NCBI GenBank assembly: GCA_937927725.1 | Contig: CALBSE010000066.1 | Location: forward strand, 13,036 to 77,035 | Source of the DNA: an uncultured Actinomycetes bacterium | Lineage (GTDB): Bacteria > Actinomycetota > Acidimicrobiia > Acidimicrobiales > Acidimicrobilacustridaceae | Direction: 5' to 3' | DNA: 64,000 bases | Part shown: in pieces, positions 25,164 through 33,479 of the stretch | Position numbering within the stretch: position 1 is the first letter of the stretch | How the letters are laid out: every line of letters begins with the position of its first letter | The notes under the pieces: generated by a model | The model's database searches: none | What the model saw: only the letters and a program-made list of their open reading frames with translations | Told to the model about the DNA's origin: nothing | Position numbers and translations under genes: made by a program

Positions 25164-26729
25164 ATGAGCGACGCCGCAATCACTTCGAGCCCCACAACGA
25201 AGGTCTCGAAATTCGCAATCCCATTCCTCGGTCTTGTGGCTGGACTCCAAGGATCGATGCCCAACATCTCAAGCACCGCGCTTGTGGGCGCCAGCCGCGC
25301 CCTACATATGACGGGCTCAACCCAGGCGCTCGCTGCGAGCGCGCAGACCCTCGCCATTGCCGCAACGGTGATCTCTGCTGGTCTTCTCGCCGACCGACTC
25401 GGCCGTCGTCATGTCTTGATGGTTGCGCTTGTGATCGCGACCATCGGCAACCTTGTTGTTGCCCTTGCACCTGCTTCGGGGATCTACATCCTCGGCATGG
25501 TGATCACCGGCTGCGGTCTCGGCGCGGTCTATGGCTGTGCGTTTGCGTACATCAAGACGGTCAGCTCTCCCGGCAAACTCGCTGGGGCGATGGGAACCTT
25601 TACCGCCGCAATCATGGTCTCGACTGTACTGCTGACGTTCATCGGTGGATCGCTCACGGGTATCAACTGGCGCTTTGCCTTTGTACTGATTCCTGTCGTC
25701 GCTGCGATTTTGTTCTTCCTCGTTCCCGTTGTACTTCCGAAACAAGACCGCATCACAGGCACGAATACCGACCTTCTGGGCCAATTGCTCCTCGCCGCCG
25801 GCGTCATCGCGTTCCTCTACTCGCTGAGTCAATTTGCCACGAGCCTCACCAGCCCGAAGACATTGGTTCCGCTAGTTGCTGGCGTCTTGCTGCTTGCCGG
25901 TTTCTTCATTTGGGAATCCAAAAGCGAGCACAACTTCTTTCCTGTCGGCTTGTTTCGTTCACCGATCTTTCTCGCCGCACTTGCTGCGGGCCTGATTTAC
26001 AACTTTGGAACGGCAGTCGCCTTCCTTCAGGTCACAAATCTTTGGCAGTACATCACTGGCCTCAAGACGAGTGAAGTAGCGGTATGGCAACTCCCAATGC
26101 TTCTAGCGGGTATCGCATCTGGTGTCATCATCGGCCGATTGATGGTGAAAGGCCTCAGCAATCGATCAGCGATCGTCATCGGTGGATTCGCCACCATCGC
26201 CGGTTTCATCGCGCTGGCTCTTGCGCATTCATCAAAGGACTTCTTGGCGTTCCTACCCGGCCTCGTGCTCGGCGGAGGTGGCGTAGTGATCGCAGCAGTC
26301 CCGTTCGGCAATCTCATTCTTCGTGAGTCACCGCCGCGTTATCTCGGACCAGTTTCGAGTTCTCGCACAACCGCCGGTCAGTTCTTTTACACACTTGGCT
26401 TTTCACTCTCGACAGTGCTCATCGATCGCATGACCGACGGTGGCGTCGTCAAGCGTCTTGCCGAACAAGGTGTGCCCGCCAACCAGCTCTCGACCGGCCT
26501 TGACGCGGTGAATACGTACGCGTCGGCAGGAACCCACGCGTCGACGACTCTCGGGAAACAAGCCCTTGCCGATGCAGCAACCTCGTACGGAAATGCGTTT
26601 TCGGTGACAATGCTCCTGACCGCCGGAATTGTTTTCATTGCCACCGCTGCCGCATTCATCTGGTTGCGCCATGGCGAAGGAACCCCTCAACCACTTACCG
26701 AAAACGAACCAACACCGGCAACCGCCTGA
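25164..26729 (+). CDS. MFS transporter (paralogue of 12068-13636)
   Basis: 521 residues with about 14 membrane helices and the loop motif LLADRLGRRHVLM. It matches the transporter at 12068-13636 along most of its length, including near-identical blocks around TLAIAATVI, YITGLKTSEVAVWQLP and RTTAGQFFYTLGFSLSTVLID. The two therefore arose by duplication or parallel acquisition of one type of drug:proton antiporter. The C-terminus ends in an acidic Pro-rich tail (PQPLTENEPTPA). It has its own upstream region of 121 bases and faces the substrate-binding protein remnant convergently across a shared terminator. Confidence 0.85.
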   Translation: MSDAAITSSPTTKVSKFAIPFLGLVAGLQGSMPNISSTALVGASRALHMTGSTQALAASAQTLAIAATVISAGLLADRLGRRHVLMVALVIATIGNLVVALAPASGIYILGMVITGCGLGAVYGCAFAYIKTVSSPGKLAGAMGTFTAAIMVSTVLLTFIGGSLTGINWRFAFVLIPVVAAILFFLVPVVLPKQDRITGTNTDLLGQLLLAAGVIAFLYSLSQFATSLTSPKTLVPLVAGVLLLAGFFIWESKSEHNFFPVGLFRSPIFLAALAAGLIYNFGTAVAFLQVTNLWQYITGLKTSEVAVWQLPMLLAGIASGVIIGRLMVKGLSNRSAIVIGGFATIAGFIALALAHSSKDFLAFLPGLVLGGGGVVIAAVPFGNLILRESPPRYLGPVSSSRTTAGQFFYTLGFSLSTVLIDRMTDGGVVKRLAEQGVPANQLSTGLDAVNTYASAGTHASTTLGKQALADAATSYGNAFSVTMLLTAGIVFIATAAAFIWLRHGEGTPQPLTENEPTPATA

Positions 26730-26767
26730 GGCTCCGAGTTCTCAATAGTTCCATCACAAAAACGATG

Positions 26768-26801
26768 AAGGGCGGTCACCAGTTCCCCGGTGACCGCCCT
26801 T
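26768..26801. terminator. bidirectional intrinsic terminator
   Basis: AAGGGCGGTCACC, eight-base loop, GGTGACCGCCCTT: a perfect 13-bp stem, followed by TCTTTC on the plus side and preceded by an A-rich stretch that gives U's on the minus side. It ends both the MFS gene and the minus-strand array. The same AAGGGCGG..CCGCCCTT core recurs 3' of both intact substrate-binding genes. Confidence 0.85.
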
Positions 26802-26832
26802 CTTTCATTGCGAAGCGCCGAAGCGCTCGTTC

Positions 26833-27060
26833 TTACTTGCCCGCTTGCGAGATGCGGTTTGTATCAAGCTTGGCTCGGTCGACAACTGGACCAGTGAGCT
26901 TGATGAGGTTTTTCGAGTCACAGGCCTGAGTGCCGATGGTGGTCGGAAGAACCTGTTCGTACTTCGTTCCGGTCATCTTCACAACCATGATGCCGTCACC
27001 TGGCATGTTCTGGCCGGGGTTCGTCGGCGACTGAAGGCCGCCTGCGTCAAAGCTCGTTAC
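26833..27060 (-). pseudogene. C-terminal remnant of an ABC substrate-binding protein
   Basis: About 75 codons that match the C-terminus of the binding protein at 31872-33290: VTSFDAGGLQSP, GTKYEQVLPTTIGTQACDS and LTGPVVDRAKLD. The N-terminal five-sixths is missing. The sequence begins abruptly at about 27060, in frame with the tail of the acetyltransferase remnant, giving a chimeric open frame of 114 codons that is unlikely to be functional. It ends with the same terminator type as the intact copies. Confidence 0.8.
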
Positions 27061-27347
27061 TTTTGGAGCAAACCGCTGGGGAAACATCGTTGCGGCATCG
27101 AGGTGCTGTCCAAGCGCCGCGTTGTTCAGTCGAATGACGCCGCGACCTTCGCTGTCGACGCCGACGCGCCACAACACGAATATTCCGTCGGTCTCGATGG
27201 GTTGTCAAGTAACGACCCATCGGGAAAGTCATTCGTAAGAACGCAGCGCACACTCCACCGATCGCCGGGGAGTGCCCCTTCGCGAATGTGGACTGAATTG
27301 GTCCCTACGGGTGGAAGTTCAACGGTAGGAAATGGGTCGTGCAGCAA
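27061..27347 (-). pseudogene. acetyltransferase (GNAT) remnant with frameshift and internal deletion
   Basis: A decayed copy of the gene at 30079-30732. The first 48 codons (LPPVGTNSVHIREG...) are nearly identical, then a shift occurs near 27195. A second frame continues WRVGVDSEGRGVIRLNNAALG and jumps directly to GQHLDAATMFPQRFAP, losing the middle of the protein including the acetyl-CoA site. The deletion junction lies at GTGCTGTCCAAG, a sequence that has a near-match (GTGCTGCCCCAAG) at the other end of the lost segment in the intact copy. The last codons fuse to the binding-protein remnant. Confidence 0.8.
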
Positions 27348-27352
27348 TGAGA

Positions 27353-28369
27353 TCAGCCAGTGAATTGCGGTACGACGGGATCAGTCGTCGTAGTCGTGGT
27401 TGTCGTCGAAGTTGTCGTCGTCGGCAATGGCGGACCGGCCACGGTCACAGTGATCGTCGTTGCCGACGAAACTTGTGTGTCGTACTGAAGTGTCTGACCC
27501 ACCGCCTCTGGAATTTCATCGCCATTCCCGCAAAACATCGGAAATAACCAGCTCGCCCATCCCGCCCCCAACGTATCCATTGTGGCAAATGTTGCGTTGG
27601 CAGTTGAGGGATCGTTCGTGCACAAAGCACTTGAATCTCCGCCGTCGTACATGGCCGCAAGATAGGCCTCTAGGAATACTCGCTGAGCTGTACCTCCGGT
27701 TGACTCCACTGCATCAAAAATCCGCTGGAAATAGGAGGTTGCCAATACCGCAGAACTTTCTGGTGTTGGCCCATAGGGATACCACGGCACTTGAATTGCT
27801 TGCGGTTGCCCAGAAAGAGTCACTGTTGATCCAGCTGGAAGCGAATTGCCAAATGACAGCGTGCGGGTAGTCGCGGTGATGTTCGTAACGCCATCGGCTG
27901 TGAGCGGAACGCCAACGGCAGGCATGATCCAAAAATCATTTCTTCCGGGATACGGCATCGCTGTTCCAGTAGTCAGCGAGTAAAAACCGATGTACGCGGA
28001 ATCGAACGTCGCTGAATCGGTCCACGCGATCTGCGCTTCGCAGGTTTCAGTGATCGTTCCGTCTGACACAGTGATCAACGGGATGAGGTTGCTCCCCAAC
28101 ATCGGCGACGGCAGCACAGCAGGAGAACCATCGACAACATCAAACGTTGCCAGATCAGCGTTGGCCTTCCACAGGCCGAACTTCGCCGTGCACGAGGAAT
28201 AGGTGCCGGGGACGTAGGCCGACTGCGGTTGCAGTCCAGCGCCGTGGTCAGTCGTAGCTGGCTCGGCCGATGCCGCGACCATTTCGGTGGCCGTCGCACT
28301 CACGCCCAGTAGTGCAGCGATACCACCGAGGAAGACCCTCCAAGACGTACGCATTCGATTTCTCTGCAT
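27353..28369 (-). CDS. secreted protein with Thr stalk and C-terminal FTG motif (array copy A)
   Basis: About 338 residues. Signal peptide RTSWRVFLGGIAALLGVSATATEM; one extracellular domain with Cys in SSCTAKFGLW, ITETCEAQIAW, SALCTND and MFCGNGD; PLITVSDGT strand-like segments; then PPLPTTTTSTTTTTTTT and the end DPVVPQFTG. It is about 70 percent alike to copy B at 30738-31748. The start is uncertain: ATG at 28369 (MQRNRMRTSW), ATG at 28354 or TTG at 28381 are all possible and none has a strong ribosome site. Function unknown; the domain is not one I recognise. Confidence 0.72.
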   Translation of the reverse strand: MQRNRMRTSWRVFLGGIAALLGVSATATEMVAASAEPATTDHGAGLQPQSAYVPGTYSSCTAKFGLWKANADLATFDVVDGSPAVLPSPMLGSNLIPLITVSDGTITETCEAQIAWTDSATFDSAYIGFYSLTTGTAMPYPGRNDFWIMPAVGVPLTADGVTNITATTRTLSFGNSLPAGSTVTLSGQPQAIQVPWYPYGPTPESSAVLATSYFQRIFDAVESTGGTAQRVFLEAYLAAMYDGGDSSALCTNDPSTANATFATMDTLGAGWASWLFPMFCGNGDEIPEAVGQTLQYDTQVSSATTITVTVAGPPLPTTTTSTTTTTTTTDPVVPQFTG

Positions 28370-28470
28370 GGGAGTGAACAATAGCCAGCCGTTCCAATAC
28401 GTTCCGTGAGTAACCGCCAGTTGAAAATAAGTGATGAGGCCCGCGATACCGAACTCGTCCGCAAAACCGA

Positions 28471-28506
28471 CAAGGGCGGCCGCCGGTTTCCCGACGACCG
28501 CCCTTG
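28471..28506 (-). terminator. intrinsic terminator after substrate-binding gene 1
   Basis: CAAGGGCGG, 18-base loop with further pairing, CCGCCCTTG. It lies 33 bases past the stop at 28539 and matches almost exactly the structure at 31804-31839, so it was duplicated with the gene. Confidence 0.7.
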
Positions 28507-28538
28507 GTCAGTACTGCGCAACGCCAAAGCGTCGAGAC

Positions 28539-29930
28539 TTACTTTGATGCCTGTGAAACGCGGTTTGCATCAAGCTTGGCGGAGTCGACAACCGGACCAG
28601 TAACGCTGCCGATGAACTTCGGCGAGCATTCGAACTGGGCCTTCGTTGACGGCGCTACCTGGGTGTATTCGGTTCCCTTGAGCTGGACAAGCATGCCGCA
28701 GTCTGGGGGAAGATTTGCGCCCGGGTCAGCATTGGAGTGAAGTCCGCCGCCGTCCCATTCGTGAATGGCCTTGAGCTTTTCCATCACACAATCGCTGGTG
28801 AGGGTGCTTCCGCACTGCTGCGCAGCTGTTGCCCAAAGGAGGAAGTTCGTGGTGGCCTGTGCACCAAGAAGACCAGTCTTGCCGCCCGAGGCCTTGATGA
28901 GATCAAGGTATTGCTGCGTGGCGGGGTGTTCCGAAGCCTGCTCGAACGGGTAGAACGCCATGCGCACGTACACGTTGTCGCCGTTGCCGGAAGTGTTCCA
29001 CTTCGCGAAGGTCGGGTCGTAGAAGTTTGCATCCACGTACCACTTCGGCGAGAAGCCGATCGCCTTCGCGGCATCAAGAACATTCTCAAAGTTCGGAGCC
29101 GGTGAACCGGAGAAGAACACAACCTCTGCGCCGCAATCCTTCAGGCGCTGAACGAATGGGGTCCAGTTGGACTCGCCACCGATGTTGTAGGTCTGCTCAC
29201 AATCAAGGAACTTCCAACCAGCGCTCGGGAACGAGGTCTTGGCCTTGTCGGTGGAGTCCTTGGTTGCTGCATAGTTCGCAGTGAAGATCGCTGCCTTCTG
29301 GACTGCCGTGGGGAAGAGGCCAGCAAGCTCGTACGCACCAGCAAGCGGGGTCTTATCAACTGGGTTCGGAACAGCCTGCACCATGAGTGGGCCATTGGCG
29401 AACGCAGCACTCACCGAATAGGTAGGAACGGAAGCCATCTTGCAACCAAGACGGGTCTGTTCTTGCACCGAGTCGAGCGAGAAACCTTGACCGACGAGCA
29501 TGAAGACCTGCGTGCAGGCTTCGGTCATGCGGTTGTTGGCTTCCATGATCGCGGCGTCGTAGTACTTGCCAGTGATCTGACGACCATTGATTCCACCCTG
29601 ATCGTTACACCATTTGATCATGGCCTTCATTGCATCGGACATCTCTTTGTTGAGGCCTGGAGCCCCTGCATAACCAGCGTCATCGCCGTAACCGATGGTG
29701 ATTGACGTGTCGGTGACACCCTGCTGAGTTGCACCATTTGCCGAACCCGCGCCGCAAGGCGAATCGAGGGTGCCAAAGCTTGCTGACTTCGACTTTGACG
29801 TGGTGCTTGCGCTGCCGCCCGAATCGGATCGACCGCCACCGCAAGCGGCAGCAAAGATGCTGAGCACGGCGACAAGCGCCACGACCAGCAGTGCGCCGCG
29901 GGAGCGACGCGATGAAGTGCCTAACGGCAT
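28539..29930 (-). CDS. ABC transporter substrate-binding lipoprotein (branched-chain amino acid type), copy 1
   Basis: 463 residues. Lipoprotein signal with lipobox FAAAC at about residue 28, Gly/Ser linker, then a type I periplasmic binding fold: TDTSITIGYGDDAGYAGAPGLNKEM, CNDQGGINGRQI, GAEVVFFSGSPAPNFENVL. This is the LivK/amide-urea class that binds a small amide or amino acid ligand outside the membrane. It closely resembles copy 2 at 31872-33290. No permease or ATPase gene is nearby, so it must work with components encoded elsewhere or act as a sensor. AAAGGGG precedes the ATG at 29930 by seven bases. Confidence 0.85.
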   Translation of the reverse strand: MPLGTSSRRSRGALLVVALVAVLSIFAAACGGGRSDSGGSASTTSKSKSASFGTLDSPCGAGSANGATQQGVTDTSITIGYGDDAGYAGAPGLNKEMSDAMKAMIKWCNDQGGINGRQITGKYYDAAIMEANNRMTEACTQVFMLVGQGFSLDSVQEQTRLGCKMASVPTYSVSAAFANGPLMVQAVPNPVDKTPLAGAYELAGLFPTAVQKAAIFTANYAATKDSTDKAKTSFPSAGWKFLDCEQTYNIGGESNWTPFVQRLKDCGAEVVFFSGSPAPNFENVLDAAKAIGFSPKWYVDANFYDPTFAKWNTSGNGDNVYVRMAFYPFEQASEHPATQQYLDLIKASGGKTGLLGAQATTNFLLWATAAQQCGSTLTSDCVMEKLKAIHEWDGGGLHSNADPGANLPPDCGMLVQLKGTEYTQVAPSTKAQFECSPKFIGSVTGPVVDSAKLDANRVSQASK

Positions 29931-30078
29931 GTATTTCCCCTTTATGTTCCGCCGGGCGGGAGCCCGGCATTTAATGTCGACCGGATTCCACGCGGGAATC
30001 TCTGCCCTAGTTACTTAACAGAAGACAGTAGTCCCCCGTCTCGAGATGCCCTGACGAACCCCCGAGGAGCGACAGAAC

Positions 30079-30732
30079 TCAGGCGTCCGGGAAATCCATC
30101 GGAGGCGAGACCTCAGTAATTGGAGCAAACCGCTGGGGAAACATCGTTGCGGCATCGAGGTGCTGTCCAAGTTCGGTACGGCGGCCATCGCTGCGGATAT
30201 GCACTGGCCACCCGTGGAGGGCCTGCCATGCGCCCACTGCGTAGAGAAGCTCGGTGGCCACGCCCTGCCGACGCCAATTGGGATCGACAAACACCTGGTC
30301 GATCACACCCTCTTCGAACCACCAACGCACCGCCCCAACTTGTTCGTCGTTGTCAACGGGCATCGAGAAGAACATCGGGTCGGTAACGATGGTTCCCTCG
30401 GGAAGGTGGTCGGTGGGAAATCCAACAATCGACATAGCTGGCCGACTCGCGTCGAGCTCAGGCAGCATCACGTACCAAATTTTTGGTGCTGCCCCAAGCG
30501 CCGCGTTGTTCAGTCGAATAACACCGCGACCTTCGCTGTCGACGCCGACGCGCCACAACACGAACATTCCGTCGGTCTCAATGGGATCGTCAAGTAACGA
30601 CCCATCGGGAAAGTCATTCGTAAGAACGCAGCGCACACTCCACCGATCGCCGGGGAGTGCCCCTTCGCGAATGTGGACTGAATTGGTCCCTACGGGTGGA
30701 AGTTCAACGGTAGGAAATGGGTCGTACAGCAA
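30079..30732 (-). CDS. GNAT family N-acetyltransferase
   Basis: 217 residues. The acetyl-CoA site is visible as VFVDPNWRRQGVATELLYAVGAW (motif A with RxxGVA), following the strand VGAVRWWFEEGVIDQ. The N-terminal 70 residues (LPPVGTNSVHIREGALPGD) are an extra domain before the GNAT core. The start seems to be a TTG at 30732, five bases after the stop of the stalked protein gene, with no clear Shine-Dalgarno sequence, which suggests coupling. An inactivated copy lies at 27061-27347. Acceptor substrate unknown; cytoplasmic. Confidence 0.75.
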   Translation of the reverse strand: MLYDPFPTVELPPVGTNSVHIREGALPGDRWSVRCVLTNDFPDGSLLDDPIETDGMFVLWRVGVDSEGRGVIRLNNAALGAAPKIWYVMLPELDASRPAMSIVGFPTDHLPEGTIVTDPMFFSMPVDNDEQVGAVRWWFEEGVIDQVFVDPNWRRQGVATELLYAVGAWQALHGWPVHIRSDGRRTELGQHLDAATMFPQRFAPITEVSPPMDFPDA

Positions 30733-30737
30733 TGAGA

Positions 30738-31748
30738 TCAGCCAGTGAACTGCGGAACCACGGGATCAACTGCAGCTGTGGTTGAAGTCGAAGTCGTCGG
30801 CAATGGCGGTCCAGCGACAGTCACAGTGAGCGTCGTCGCCGACGAAATCTGCGTGTCGTACTGAAGGATCTGCGCAACAGCAAGATCGTTCCCCATGAGA
30901 TTTGCACAGGTTGTCGGCAGCATCCAGCCGAAGCCCCACCCGGTCATCAAGTTGTCAATCGTGGTGGAAAGCGAGTTCGCCGTTGTTGGGTCGTCTATGC
31001 ACATCTGCGATGGGTCGATGCCGTCGTAATAGGACGTGAGATAGGCGTTGAGGAACGTTTGCTGTCCACTGTCGCCCGCTGCAAGCACCGCATCGGAGAC
31101 GCGCTGGAAAAATGGAGTCGCTAAAGCTGCAGAACTTGAAGGCTGGGCGCCATAGGGCGCATACCCCGTCTGTATCGATACCGGTTGTCCCGAGAGAGTC
31201 TCAGTCGTGCCGGCCGGCAGGGTGTCACCAAAAGAAAGAGTGCGCGTCGTCACCGTGAAAGGTGTCAGGCCGTCAATCACCAATGGCACGCCGACCGCGG
31301 GCAGGATCCAAAAATTATTGGTGCCCGGATAAGGCATTGTTGTACCTGCGGCTGATGAGTTGTACGAGACAAATGCACTGTCGAACGTTGCTGCATCCGT
31401 CCAGGCGATCTGCGCCTCGCAGGTTTCCGTGGTCGTTCCGTCCGACACGGTGATCAACGGAATCAGGTTGGTACCCAACACCGGTGATGGCGTTACCGCC
31501 GGAGAACCATCGACCACATCAAACGTCGCGAGATCCGAGTTCGTCTTCATCAAACCAAACTTCGCAGTGCACGAGGAATAGGTGCCGGGGACATAGGCCG
31601 ACTGCGGTTGCAGTCCAGCGCCGTGGTCGGTCGTAACTGGCTCGGCCGATGCCGTGACCAATTCGGTGGCCGTTGCGCTCACGCCCAGAAGAGCAGCCAT
31701 ACCGCCGAGGAAAACCCGCCAAGACATTCGCAGCCGTTTACTTCGCAT
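30738..31748 (-). CDS. secreted protein with Thr stalk and C-terminal FTG motif (array copy B)
   Basis: 336 residues. Signal peptide LRMSWRVFLGGMAALLGVSATATEL, then GAGLQPQSAYVPGTYSSC, ITVSDGTTTETCEAQIAW and a helical part with SDAVLAAGDSGQQTFLNAYLTS. It ends ATT-rich (PLPTTSTSTTAAVDP) then VVPQFTG. The stalk is shorter than in copy A while the final DPVVPQFTG is identical in protein but uses different codons. The ATG at 31748 follows GAGGG closely; a further in-frame start exists at 31766. The next gene, the GNAT enzyme, starts five bases after the stop. Confidence 0.75.
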   Translation of the reverse strand: MRSKRLRMSWRVFLGGMAALLGVSATATELVTASAEPVTTDHGAGLQPQSAYVPGTYSSCTAKFGLMKTNSDLATFDVVDGSPAVTPSPVLGTNLIPLITVSDGTTTETCEAQIAWTDAATFDSAFVSYNSSAAGTTMPYPGTNNFWILPAVGVPLVIDGLTPFTVTTRTLSFGDTLPAGTTETLSGQPVSIQTGYAPYGAQPSSSAALATPFFQRVSDAVLAAGDSGQQTFLNAYLTSYYDGIDPSQMCIDDPTTANSLSTTIDNLMTGWGFGWMLPTTCANLMGNDLAVAQILQYDTQISSATTLTVTVAGPPLPTTSTSTTAAVDPVVPQFTG

Positions 31749-31803
31749 AGCCCTCAACAATAGCAAGCGACTTCAGACCCCAGGCTCGGGCCGATCCACG
31801 CGA

Positions 31804-31839
31804 CAAGGGCGGCCGCCGGTTTCCCGACGACCGCCCTTG
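31804..31839 (-). terminator. intrinsic terminator after substrate-binding gene 2
   Basis: CAAGGGCGG...CCGCCCTTG, 33 bases after the stop at 31872. Near-identical to 28471-28506. It should separate the highly expressed binding protein from the stalked-protein/GNAT pair downstream, perhaps with partial read-through. Confidence 0.7.
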
Positions 31840-31871
31840 GTCCATTCACTTCGACGCCGAAGCGTCAGGAA

Positions 31872-33290
31872 TTACTTGCCAGCTTGCGAGATGCGGTTGG
31901 CATCGAGCTTGGCTCGATCAACAACCGGTCCGGTGAGCTTGACGAGGTACTTCGAATCACAGGCCTGAGTTCCAATGGTGGTCGGAAGAACCTGTTCGTA
32001 CTTCGTGCCGGTCAGCTTCACAACCAGGGCGCAGTTACCCGGGATGTTCTGGCCAGGATTGGCCGGCGACTGGAGACCGCCAGCATCGAAGCTGGTGATT
32101 TTCTGCAGGTTGCTGATGACGCAATCACTTGTGAGGGTTGAACCACACGACTGTGCACCCTGTGCCCAAAGGAGGAATGCTGCAGTGGCCTGAGCACCGA
32201 GAAGGCTGGTGGCTCCACCACTGGCCTTCACGATCTCGAGGTACTTCGCAACAGCCGGAACCTTGTCGGCTTCTTCGAACGGGTAGTAGGTCATACGGAC
32301 ATAGACGTTGTCGCCGTTGCCCGCGGTGTTCCACTTTGCGAAGTTCGTGTCGTAGAAGTTGGCTTCTTCCATCCAGATGGGGTTGTAGCCAATGGCCTTC
32401 GCGGCATCAAGAACGTTCTCGAAGTTCGGAGCAGGTGAGCCTGAGAAATAGACAACCTCAGCACCACAATCCTTCAAACGCTGAACGAATGGAGTCCAGT
32501 TTGATTCGCCACCGATGTTGTACACCTGGGCGCAATCGAGGAAGCTCCAGCCAGCCTGCTTGTACGCAATGACAGCCTTTTCGGTTGAATCAACCGTTGC
32601 GGCGTAGTTGGCGTACATGGTTGCGGCCTTCTTGACCTGCGTCGGGAACTTCTCAGCCATTTGGAAGGCATTCGACGCGTCGTAGTAATCGGCCGGGTTC
32701 GGTGTGGGCTGAACCATGTACGGACCATTCGCGAACTGCGGAGACACCGTGTAGGTCGGGACGGCAGCGAGCTTGCATCCGACGCGGGTGGTTTCCTGCG
32801 CGGAGTCGAGCGACCAGCCTTCACCCACGAGCATGAAGTCTTTCGAGCATGCGTCGGTCATGACATTGTTGACATTCATGATCGCGGCGTCGCCGTAGTT
32901 GCCAACAACCTGACGGCCGTTAATGCCGCCCTGATCGTTACACCACTTGATCATGGCCTTGATGGCGTCAGACATTTCCTTGTTAAGACCAGGAGCCGAC
33001 GGGTAGCCAGCGTCATCGCCATAACCAATTGTGATGCTGGTGTCGGTCACGCCCTGTTGGGTTGCACCCTTGGCATCACCCTTGCCACATGGCGAGGTCA
33101 TGGTGCCGAAGTCGGTAGCCGATGACGCCTTGGTGGTGGCCGAGCCGCCGCCGGATGAATCCGAACGACCGCTGCCGCACGCAACCGCAAAAATGCTGAG
33201 CACGGCGACAAGCGCCACAACCAACACTGCGCCACTTGAGCGGCGCTTCGGTCGGCTCTTCACCGACGCAGTTCCATTGCCTGTAGGCAC
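31872..33290 (-). CDS. ABC transporter substrate-binding lipoprotein (branched-chain amino acid type), copy 2
   Basis: 472 residues, a type I periplasmic binding protein with lipobox FAVAC at about residue 37. Conserved blocks shared with copy 1: TSPCGKGDAKGATQQGVTDT, CNDQGGINGRQVVGNYGDAA, GAEVVYFSGSPAPNFENVL, VYVRMTYYPFEEA. Ligand-site residues cannot be named with confidence. The start appears to be GTG at 33290 with AAAGGGG six bases upstream, the same leader as copy 1. The C-terminal 75 residues match the remnant at 26833-27060. First gene of the tandem array; the 190 bases upstream hold no gene. Confidence 0.85.
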   Translation of the reverse strand: MPTGNGTASVKSRPKRRSSGAVLVVALVAVLSIFAVACGSGRSDSSGGGSATTKASSATDFGTMTSPCGKGDAKGATQQGVTDTSITIGYGDDAGYPSAPGLNKEMSDAIKAMIKWCNDQGGINGRQVVGNYGDAAIMNVNNVMTDACSKDFMLVGEGWSLDSAQETTRVGCKLAAVPTYTVSPQFANGPYMVQPTPNPADYYDASNAFQMAEKFPTQVKKAATMYANYAATVDSTEKAVIAYKQAGWSFLDCAQVYNIGGESNWTPFVQRLKDCGAEVVYFSGSPAPNFENVLDAAKAIGYNPIWMEEANFYDTNFAKWNTAGNGDNVYVRMTYYPFEEADKVPAVAKYLEIVKASGGATSLLGAQATAAFLLWAQGAQSCGSTLTSDCVISNLQKITSFDAGGLQSPANPGQNIPGNCALVVKLTGTKYEQVLPTTIGTQACDSKYLVKLTGPVVDRAKLDANRISQAGK

Positions 33291-33479
33291 TGATTTCCCC
33301 TTTGTAGATGGCTGTTAAACCGACCAGAGTCGGATGCCCCCTTGGCGAACCAAGAGAACGAGGCACCACGCCAATAGGCATGGCGCAGGGTGAGCCCCCC
33401 CGTGAAGCGATCTCCCCCAGCCCCCACCGAAGTGACGGCCGACACGTACGTTACTGTCCCAATTCGGAAGTGACAAGCG

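Larger units (their letters stand above)
26833..33290 (-). repeat. tandem duplicated gene array (binding protein - stalked FTG protein - GNAT)
   Basis: Read along the minus strand the order is binding protein 2, FTG protein B, GNAT; binding protein 1, FTG protein A, decayed GNAT; binding-protein C-terminal remnant. Terminators and leaders were copied too. The unit is about 3.3 kb. The leftmost copy has suffered a frameshift, an internal deletion and loss of most of the third binding-protein gene. Confidence 0.8.

Noticed and set aside
26833..27177. 114-codon chimeric frame as a functional gene
   Set aside because: It is made from the middle of a frameshifted GNAT gene and the tail of a binding protein, with no signal peptide or active site.
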